Shown here: one piece after another, positions 1 through 5,088 of the stretch
Layout: the number at the start of each line of letters is the position of its first letter
Position numbering within the stretch: position 1 is the stretch's first letter
From: Caldilineaceae bacterium
GTDB taxonomy: Bacteria > Chloroflexota > Anaerolineae > Caldilineales > Caldilineaceae
Assembly: GCA_026645635.1 (NCBI GenBank)
Contig: JAPKMV010000274.1
Span: forward strand, 1 to 5,553
DNA: 5,553 bases
Direction: 5' to 3'
Notes under the pieces: model-generated
The model's input: the letters and a program-made list of their open reading frames with translations, nothing else
Databases searched by the model: none
Told to the model about the DNA's origin: nothing
Position numbers and translations under genes: made by a program

Positions 1-8
1 AAAAACGC

Positions 9-32
9 TTTGCGACTTTGCGTCTTTGCGTG
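9..32. repeat. Three tandem TTTGCGNC octamers upstream of pepF
   Basis: The octamers TTTGCGAC, TTTGCGTC and TTTGCGTG follow each other at 9-16, 17-24 and 25-32, so the heptamer CTTTGCG recurs with an exact 8-bp period. The complement reads as CGCAAAG units. I recall similar CGCAAAG-type strings between genes in many unrelated bacterial genomes, but cannot search for them here. The array is outside the coding region if pepF starts at 101. It may be the right-hand end of a longer array that begins before the window. Confidence 0.7.
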
Positions 33-100
33 CCAAAAAGCTATTGCCGATAAAGTCTAATCAATACGACCACTCGTCACACTGCAACGGAGCAAATGTC

Positions 101-1891
101 ATGACACAACTTCCTCATTGGGATGTGAGCAACGTCTACCCCGGCCTGGATTCGCCCGAACTGGAGGCAGCCATCGCGGAGGTCGGCGCGCAGATCGACG
201 CGCTGGATCGCCTCATTGCCGCTGCACCCGCACCCGACGCGCCGGCTCCGGCGTTGGCCGCGCAGGTGGCTGCCGCGGTGGAGCAGGTCAACGCCGCCGT
301 AGACCTGGCCGAGACGATCCGCTCTTACATCGCCGCCTTCGTCACCACCGACTCGCGCGATGCCCTGGCCAAGAAGAAGCTGTCCGAATTCGAGCAGATG
401 ATGGTGCGCGTGCAGCAGGTGACCACGCGCCTCCAGGCCTGGATCGGGCGGCTGGCCCCGCGGCTGGAGGAGCTGCTGCCGCTGCATCCGACCTGCCAGG
501 CCCATGCCTTTGCCCTGCGCGAGATGGCGGAACAGGCGCGCTACATGATGAGTGAGGCCGAAGAGTCGCTGGCCGCGGAGTTGAGCCTGAGCGGCGCCAA
601 TGCCTGGGGCAAACTGCAAGGGACGGTGACCTCGCAGCTCAGCGTCGATTTCGAGTTGGACGGCGTGGTGCAGTCGCTGCCCATGCCCGCGTTGATCAAC
701 CTGCGCACCCATCCCGACGAAGCCGTCCGCCGTCGCGCCTATGATGCCGAGAACAAGGCGTGGGACAGCGTGCGCGAGTCGCTGGCCGCCGCGCTCAACG
801 GCGTCAAAGGGACGACCAACACGCTGGATCGCCGGCGCGGGCGCACGGACGCGCTCCACGCGCCGCTGGACACGGCGCGCATGGATCGCGCCACGCTGCA
901 GGCCATGCTCGATGCGATGGCCGCGTCCTTCCCCGCCTTCCGCCGCTACTTTGCCGCCAAAGCCCGCCGCCTGGGCAAGGAGAAACTGGCCTGGTGGGAT
1001 CTCTTTGCGCCCTTGGGCAAGACCGAGCAGCGCTATTCCTGGCAGGAGACACAGGCGTTTGTCGTGGCGAATTTCGCCACCTTTTCCGAAGATCTGGCCG
1101 AATTGGCCACGCGCGCGTTCGACGAGCACTGGATCGACGCCGAACAACGCACGGGCAAGCGCGGGGGCGCCTTCTGCATGGGGCTGCCGACGGTCAAGGA
1201 GAGCCGCATCCTTACCAACTTCGACGGCTCGCTCGACCAGGTTTCCACCGTGGCCCACGAACTCGGCCATGCCTTTCACAACGAATGCGCGTTCCAGGCC
1301 GACAAGACGATGCTCCAGACGCAGACGCCGATGACCCTGGCCGAGACCGCCTCGATCATGTGCGAGACGATCATCACCGAGGCGGTGCTGGCGCGGGCGA
1401 CCGACCCGGACGAGGAACTCGCCATCCTGGAAAACATGCTTTCCGGCCAGGCGCAGGTGATCGTGGACATCTACTCGCGCTACCTCTTCGAGCAAGAGGT
1501 ACTCGTGCGTCGCGCCCAATCCGAACTCACCGCGGACGAACTCTGCGACATCATGCGCCGGGCGCAGGAGGCCACCTACGGCGAGGGGTTGGACAGCCGT
1601 TACCTCCAACCCTACATGTGGACCTGGAAGCCGCACTATTATTCCAGCTATCTCTCCTTCTACAATTTCCCTTATGCCTTTGGCCTGCTCTTCGCCACCG
1701 GTCTCTATGCCATCTACCAGCAGCGGGGCGCCGATTTCGTCGACGACTACAAGGCGCTGTTGGCGGCCACCGGCGAGGCGCCGGCCGCGGAACTCGCCGC
1801 GCGCTTTGGCATCGACCTGCGCTCGCAGCAGTTCTGGGCCGACAGCCTGGCGGTGATCGAACGCCGCATCGACCGCTATTGTGCAATCTGA
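101..1891 (+). CDS. pepF: M3 family oligoendopeptidase (PepF type), zinc metallopeptidase
   Basis: This is a predicted cytoplasmic zinc endopeptidase that cuts short peptides, 596 aa, the usual length for the PepF/M3B group. The zinc site is HELGH at residues 386-390, with E387 as catalytic base and H386 and H390 as ligands. The third ligand is E415 in the AETAS segment, 29 residues after the first His, the same spacing as in thimet oligopeptidase. GKRGGAFC (352-359) and the C-terminal HYY followed by FYNFPYAFG (512-528) match the substrate-binding and transition-state elements of the pepF/M3 group. The N-terminal third is helical, as in this family. There is no signal peptide or membrane segment. 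The ATG at 101 is chosen because GGAG at 89-92 lies 8 nt upstream and the protein then opens in typical family fashion (MTQLPHWDVSNVYPGL). An in-frame TTG at 26 would add 25 unfamily-like residues and fall in the octamer repeat. It is probably co-transcribed with the C11 protease 23 bp downstream. Confidence 0.95.
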   Translation: MTQLPHWDVSNVYPGLDSPELEAAIAEVGAQIDALDRLIAAAPAPDAPAPALAAQVAAAVEQVNAAVDLAETIRSYIAAFVTTDSRDALAKKKLSEFEQMMVRVQQVTTRLQAWIGRLAPRLEELLPLHPTCQAHAFALREMAEQARYMMSEAEESLAAELSLSGANAWGKLQGTVTSQLSVDFELDGVVQSLPMPALINLRTHPDEAVRRRAYDAENKAWDSVRESLAAALNGVKGTTNTLDRRRGRTDALHAPLDTARMDRATLQAMLDAMAASFPAFRRYFAAKARRLGKEKLAWWDLFAPLGKTEQRYSWQETQAFVVANFATFSEDLAELATRAFDEHWIDAEQRTGKRGGAFCMGLPTVKESRILTNFDGSLDQVSTVAHELGHAFHNECAFQADKTMLQTQTPMTLAETASIMCETIITEAVLARATDPDEELAILENMLSGQAQVIVDIYSRYLFEQEVLVRRAQSELTADELCDIMRRAQEATYGEGLDSRYLQPYMWTWKPHYYSSYLSFYNFPYAFGLLFATGLYAIYQQRGADFVDDYKALLAATGEAPAAELAARFGIDLRSQQFWADSLAVIERRIDRYCAI

Positions 1892-1914
1892 TCTGTGAAA
1901 TCCGAGGTGCTGCC

Positions 1915-4410
1915 ATGACGACTTCCGGCAATCAGGACCCCAAACGCACGGTGCGAGCGACGCGGCGGCGTCCCAGCGGCCCCAACGACAGCGGCCAACG
2001 GGAGCGCGCCACCGCGCCCACGCGCGATCGTCCGCCCAGCGGCGGCAGCCCACCCTCCGGCGGCGGCGGCAGTGTCGGCGGCGGCGGTTCCAGCGGCGGG
2101 TGGCGCCCGTCATCCGCCGGCGGTGGGCGCCCCGCCGGCCCCGTGCAGATGATCGGCCTGGTCGCCATCGCGCTGATCGCCCTCTGCTTCTGGATCTTCT
2201 CGCTCTTCAACGGCGGCGACGATGTCACACCGGTGGCCGAGGCGCCCAGCCAGATCGAAGCCACCGCGCGCCCGCGCCCGACCCGCACGCCGCGCCCGGT
2301 GGTCTCCGGCAACAGCGCGTCTTCCGGCGCGGCCAGCAGCGGATCGTCCGCGGCGAGCGACCAGAGCTGGACGATCCTGCTCTACCAGGACGCCGACGAC
2401 AAGATTCTGGAAAAGGACATCTACATCGACCTCAACGAGGCCGAACGCATCGGCTCCACCGACAAGGTGCAGATCGTGGCGCAGGTGGACCGTTTCCGCG
2501 GTGGCTTCGACGGCGACGGCAACTGGACTTCCACCAAGCGTTTCCTGGTGGAGTACGACGAGGCGCTCGGCCAGGTGCGTTCGCAGGAGATCGCCGACGT
2601 CGGCGAGGCGAACATGGCAGCCGGCGCAACGCTGGTGGACTTTGTCACCTGGGCCATCGACGCCTACCCCGCCGACAAGTACGTGCTGATCCTGTCAGAC
2701 CACGGCATGGGCTGGCCCGGCGGCTGGAGCGACCCGGCCCCCGGCGGCCGCGGCGACCCGGCGATCCCGCTCTCCACCGTGCTGGGCGACCAGCTCTACC
2801 TCAACGAACTGGACGACGCGCTCCAGGAAATCCGCGACCGCACCGGGCTGGAGAAGTTCGAGTTGATCGGCATGGACGCCTGCCTGATGAGCCACCTGGA
2901 AGTCTACGCCGCGCTGGCGCCCCACGCCCGCTATGCCGTAGCCTCGCAGGAGACCGAGCCGGCGTTGGGCTGGGCCTACACTGGCTTCTTGAAGCTGCTT
3001 ACGGACAACTCGGGTATGGGGGGCGACGACCTGGCGCGCGCCATCGTCGAAACCTACATCGGAGAAGACCAGCGCATCGTGGACGATGCCGCCCGGGCAG
3101 AACTGGTGGGGCGGGGCTATGGCTTTGGCGACTTGCTGGGCGCGATCGCCGGCCCCTCAGCCGGCCAGGTTGCGCGCCAGATGGAGGCGAACATCACCCT
3201 CGCCGCGGTCGATCTTACCCAATTGCCGGTGTTGATGGACGCAGTCAATCAGTTCGCCTATGCGCTCCAGCGCGTGGATCAACGCCGGGTGGCGGAAGGC
3301 CGCGCCTACGCGCAATCCTTCACCAGCGTCTTTGGCCGCGAGGTTCCGCCCTCCTATCTCGACCTGGGCAGCCTGGTCGAAGTGGTCAATCAGGTGACCA
3401 ACGACGCGGACTTGGTGCGCGCCTCGAATCAGGTGCTTGCCGGGCTGGACGCAACGGTCATCGCCGAGAGGCATGGCGCGCAGAAGCCCGGCGCAACGGG
3501 CATCTCCATCTACTTCCCGAACTCGCAGCTCTACCGCTCGCCCCTCGCCGGGGACGCCTCCTACAGCGTGACCGCGGCGCGTTTCGCCGAAGCCTCGCTT
3601 TGGGACGACTTCCTGGCCTTCCACTACACGGGCGACACCTTCGAGCCGCAGCCGGTGACTGCGGCCACCCGCACCGTGGGCGACGTGCGCGCGCCGGGCG
3701 CGGGCGCCTTCACCCTCTCGCCGGTGACGCGCTCCAGCCCCATCGCCGCGCCGGGGGAGCCGGTGCTGCTGAGCACCGACGTGAGCGGCGACAATGTCGG
3801 CTACGCCTACCTCTTCGCCGGCTACTATGACGCGGCGGGACGCTCGCTCTACATCGCCGACACCGACTACCTGCAAAGCGGCGCAGACCGCGTCGCCAAT
3901 GGCGTCTACTACCCGGACTGGGGCGAAGGTGACTTCACGCTGGAGTTCGAGTGGGAGCCGCTGATGTTCGCCATCGACGACGGGCGGACGAGCGTGCAGA
4001 CGCTCCTGCGCCCGGGCAGCTACGGCGCGTCCGCCGAGGATGCCGTCTACACGGTGGATGGCATCTACACCTACACCGACGGCGTGGAGCGGGCCGCGCG
4101 CCTCTACTTCAGCGACGGTGTCATGCGCCAGGTCTTCGGGTTCACCGGCGACGGCTTCACCGGCGCGCCGCGCGAGATTCTGCCGCAGCCGGGCGACACG
4201 TTCACCGTGCTGGAGCAGTGGATCGACCTGGACGAGAACGGTGGATTCACGACGACGGCCACCGAGCCGGGCGGCGTGCTCACCTTCGGCGCCGCGCCCT
4301 TCACCTGGCGCACGCTGGATGCCGCCGTCGGTCGCTATGTGGTTGGCTTCATCGTGGAAGACCTGGACGGGAACAGCCAGGCGACCTATACGACGATCAC
4401 GGTGCAATAG
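1915..4410 (+). CDS. Membrane-anchored clostripain-like (C11) cysteine protease
   Basis: This 831-aa protein is a predicted cell-surface cysteine protease of family C11. Residues 1-77 form a basic tail, Arg-rich at first and then Gly/Ser/Pro-rich (43-62). Residues 79-98 are one hydrophobic segment. The Arg-rich side precedes it and an acidic stretch (GGDD) follows, so the N-terminus should be inside and the rest outside. A Pro/Thr/Arg then Ser/Ala linker covers about 105-150. The C11 domain spans about 151-573, beginning SWTILLYQDADD; the catalytic His is H263 in SDHGMGW and the catalytic Cys is C323 in GMDACLM. D321, two residues before the Cys, matches the family Asp linked to a preference for Arg/Lys at P1. 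Residues about 575-831 look beta-rich, with no family I can name. The ATG at 1915 has GAGG 7 nt upstream. The 23-bp gap after pepF suggests an operon. The 3' end overlaps the convergent response regulator gene by 14 bp. The substrate is unknown. Confidence 0.9.
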   Translation: MTTSGNQDPKRTVRATRRRPSGPNDSGQRERATAPTRDRPPSGGSPPSGGGGSVGGGGSSGGWRPSSAGGGRPAGPVQMIGLVAIALIALCFWIFSLFNGGDDVTPVAEAPSQIEATARPRPTRTPRPVVSGNSASSGAASSGSSAASDQSWTILLYQDADDKILEKDIYIDLNEAERIGSTDKVQIVAQVDRFRGGFDGDGNWTSTKRFLVEYDEALGQVRSQEIADVGEANMAAGATLVDFVTWAIDAYPADKYVLILSDHGMGWPGGWSDPAPGGRGDPAIPLSTVLGDQLYLNELDDALQEIRDRTGLEKFELIGMDACLMSHLEVYAALAPHARYAVASQETEPALGWAYTGFLKLLTDNSGMGGDDLARAIVETYIGEDQRIVDDAARAELVGRGYGFGDLLGAIAGPSAGQVARQMEANITLAAVDLTQLPVLMDAVNQFAYALQRVDQRRVAEGRAYAQSFTSVFGREVPPSYLDLGSLVEVVNQVTNDADLVRASNQVLAGLDATVIAERHGAQKPGATGISIYFPNSQLYRSPLAGDASYSVTAARFAEASLWDDFLAFHYTGDTFEPQPVTAATRTVGDVRAPGAGAFTLSPVTRSSPIAAPGEPVLLSTDVSGDNVGYAYLFAGYYDAAGRSLYIADTDYLQSGADRVANGVYYPDWGEGDFTLEFEWEPLMFAIDDGRTSVQTLLRPGSYGASAEDAVYTVDGIYTYTDGVERAARLYFSDGVMRQVFGFTGDGFTGAPREILPQPGDTFTVLEQWIDLDENGGFTTTATEPGGVLTFGAAPFTWRTLDAAVGRYVVGFIVEDLDGNSQATYTTITVQ
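2058..2087 (+). repeat. Two (CGG)4 blocks in the glycine-rich part of the C11 gene
   Basis: CGG is repeated four times at 2058-2069 and again at 2076-2087, separated by CAGTGT. They encode part of the Gly/Ser-rich segment at residues about 48-58, before the membrane anchor. Gain or loss of whole units by slippage would keep the frame and only change tail length. Confidence 0.75.
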
Positions 4411-4822
4411 GTGAATCGGGCAGCCCAGCCGCCGGGCTGAAACACTGCTCGATCAAGGTTGCGATGGCAGCCATGGAATAGGGCTTCTGGAGGAAGTGCA
4501 CCCTGCCGCCCTCCGCGCTGACGTAGTGAAAGCGCGCCGCAATCTCGTCGCGGTCAAAGCCGGAGGAGATGATGAACTGGGCGTCCGGGTCCAGCGCGGC
4601 CAGCCGGTGCATCGTCTCGATGCCGTTGATCCCTGGCATCATCAAGTCCAGGATGACCACGTGCACGCCAGGCTGGGCGCACAATGCGGGGAACATCTGA
4701 ATGGCGGTGTACGCGTCGCCGGCGCTGACAGCGGTGTAGCCGTACAGTTCAAGGATGTCGCTCAGGGCAGAGCGCACGATTTCTTCATCATCGACAATCA
4801 GGATGGGTGGATGCGCTGGCAC
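4397..4822 (-). CDS. Single-domain response regulator (receiver/REC domain only)
   Basis: This is a 141-aa CheY-like receiver domain with no DNA-binding or enzymatic output domain. Numbered from the GTG at 4822, the acidic pair is D11-D12 in ILIVDDEE, the phosphoacceptor is D59 in VVILDLMMPGING, the switch Ser is S87 in IISSGF, and the aromatic/Lys pair is F110 and K113 in HFLQKPY. All key residues are present, so it should accept phosphate from a histidine kinase; none is encoded in the window. The style resembles the receiver at the end of hybrid kinases. The GTG start is preferred because GAGG lies 5 nt upstream and the domain begins about five residues in. A TTG at 4867 would add 15 residues but has no good Shine-Dalgarno, and those codons include several unusual for this GC-rich DNA (TCA, AAT, TTT, CTT, GGA). 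The frame stays open further upstream, but without a start codon. The 3' end overlaps the C11 gene by 14 bp. Confidence 0.9.
   Translation of the reverse strand: MPAHPPILIVDDEEIVRSALSDILELYGYTAVSAGDAYTAIQMFPALCAQPGVHVVILDLMMPGINGIETMHRLAALDPDAQFIISSGFDRDEIAARFHYVSAEGGRVHFLQKPYSMAAIATLIEQCFSPAAGLPDSPIAP
4421..4439. other. Short inverted repeat just past the C11 stop codon
   Basis: CAGCCC at 4421-4426 pairs with GGGCTG at 4434-4439 across a 7-nt loop, 10 bp after the C11 stop and inside the end of the response regulator gene. No T-run follows on either strand, so it is not a standard intrinsic terminator. It could slow transcription from either side or be chance in GC-rich DNA. Confidence 0.25.
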
Positions 4823-4827
4823 GGTCG

Positions 4828-4831
4828 CCTC
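4828..4831 (-). promoter_or_regulatory. Shine-Dalgarno supporting the GTG start of the response regulator
   Basis: The minus strand reads GAGG here, then CGACC, then GTG at 4822-4820, a spacing of 5 nt. The alternative TTG at 4867 is preceded by CTGCCAGAAT, which has no clear match to the anti-Shine-Dalgarno sequence. This is the main reason for choosing the shorter protein. Confidence 0.5.
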
Positions 4832-4882
4832 GGTTCCCTTGACAAGAAAATTGCTGGCTGACGACAAATTCTGGCAGTTTGC

Positions 4883-4943
4883 CGCAGATGGCGCTGCGCC
4901 CGCCGCAAGCCGGCAAGCTCTGTCATCTTTGAAAGCATCTGCG
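4883..4943 (-). repeat. 8-bp inverted repeat in the response regulator leader
   Basis: CGCAGATG at 4883-4890 and CATCTGCG at 4936-4943 are perfect reverse complements separated by 45 nt. If minus-strand transcription starts near 4945, as the -10 element predicts, the first arm is almost at the 5' end of the RNA. The second arm ends 15 nt before the TTG at 4867 and about 60 nt before the GTG at 4822. The arms could close a larger fold containing the GGCGCAGCGCC palindrome. Its function is unknown. Confidence 0.45.
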
Positions 4944-4956
4944 ACACTGCTATTAT
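4929..4956 (+). promoter_or_regulatory. Predicted sigma-70-type promoter for the nucleotidyltransferase gene
   Basis: TTGAAA at 4929-4934 (5 of 6 to TTGACA) and TATTAT at 4951-4956 (5 of 6 to TATAAT) are separated by 16 bp. TG at 4948-4949 adds an extended -10 element. Transcription would start near 4963, giving a leader of about 125 nt before the ATG at 5089. This is one of very few A/T-rich stretches in the window. Confidence 0.55.
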
Positions 4957-4960
4957 AGCA
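4952..4960 (-). promoter_or_regulatory. Extended -10 promoter for the response regulator gene
   Basis: The minus strand reads TGCTATAAT, a perfect -10 hexamer (4957-4952) with the TGN extension. No good -35 is seen 15-18 bp upstream (GATGTT at the 17-bp position), which fits an extended -10 promoter that needs little -35 contact. The start would be near 4945, with a leader of about 120 nt to the GTG or about 78 nt to the TTG. Confidence 0.6.
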
Positions 4961-4989
4961 TAGAGATTGTTGGAAACATCGCCAATGTT

Positions 4990-5020
4990 GCGGCTGCCAA
5001 TCGGATCTGATTGCAGTTGC
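4990..5020 (+). other. Hairpin in the leader of the nucleotidyltransferase transcript
   Basis: CAATC at 4998-5002 pairs with GATTG at 5009-5013 around a GGATCT loop. After a one-base bulge (C4997) the stem continues as G4996-C5014, T4995-A5015 and C4994-G5016, then two G-U pairs, C4991-G5019 and G4990-C5020. That gives about 12 pairs. No T-run follows, so it is not an intrinsic terminator. On the DNA level it lies upstream of the response regulator promoter and could instead be a protein-binding site. Confidence 0.4.
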
Positions 5021-5072
5021 CCCATCGCCCGCGCATGCGGAGCGGCAAGGCGCGGCGGCGCAGCGCCAGGAA

Positions 5073-5080
5073 GAGGGGAG
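5073..5080 (+). promoter_or_regulatory. Strong Shine-Dalgarno for the nucleotidyltransferase
   Basis: GAGGGGAG lies 8 nt before the ATG at 5089 and fixes this start. A second purine run, GGAAGGG, touches the ATG directly and is too close to act as the main site. Confidence 0.7.
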
Positions 5081-5088
5081 TGGAAGGG

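Larger units (their letters stand above)
4889..5068. repeat. Inverted pair of a GC-rich palindrome flanking the divergent promoter
   Basis: TGGCGCTGCGCC at 4889-4900 and its exact complement GGCGCAGCGCCA at 5057-5068 lie on either side of the promoter region. Each also contains an 11-bp palindrome, GGCGCNGCGCC. The right copy ends 20 nt before the ATG at 5089, and the left copy is 21 nt before the TTG at 4867. The same pattern with C in the centre occurs by chance inside the C11 gene at 4288-4298, so the significance is doubtful. Confidence 0.35.

Noticed and set aside
56..61. TCTAAT as a -10 element for pepF
   Set aside because: It matches 5 of 6 bases, but no -35 or TG extension lies at a suitable distance; the real promoter may be left of the window.
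26..100. TTG at 26 as the start of pepF
   Set aside because: It would place the start inside the octamer repeat and add residues unlike the family; the ATG at 101 has a Shine-Dalgarno at the right distance.
77..2113. A 678-codon open frame on the minus strand, antisense to pepF
   Set aside because: It lies opposite a clear M3 peptidase with intact motifs. Its translation is Arg/Gly/His-rich with no recognisable domain, the usual result of high-GC third positions.
2749..2757. RGD tripeptide (residues 279-281) in the C11 protease as a cell-adhesion motif
   Set aside because: A three-residue match is expected by chance in an Arg/Gly/Asp-rich protein, and nothing else suggests binding to animal cells.
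2100..3830. A 576-codon plus-strand frame inside the C11 gene
   Set aside because: It is a frame-shifted reading of the C11 gene, very rich in Arg, Gly and Pro, without family motifs.
3157..4407. A 416-codon minus-strand frame opposite the C11 gene
   Set aside because: It is a shadow of the C11 gene; the composition is His/Arg/Gly/Val-heavy with no recognisable motif.
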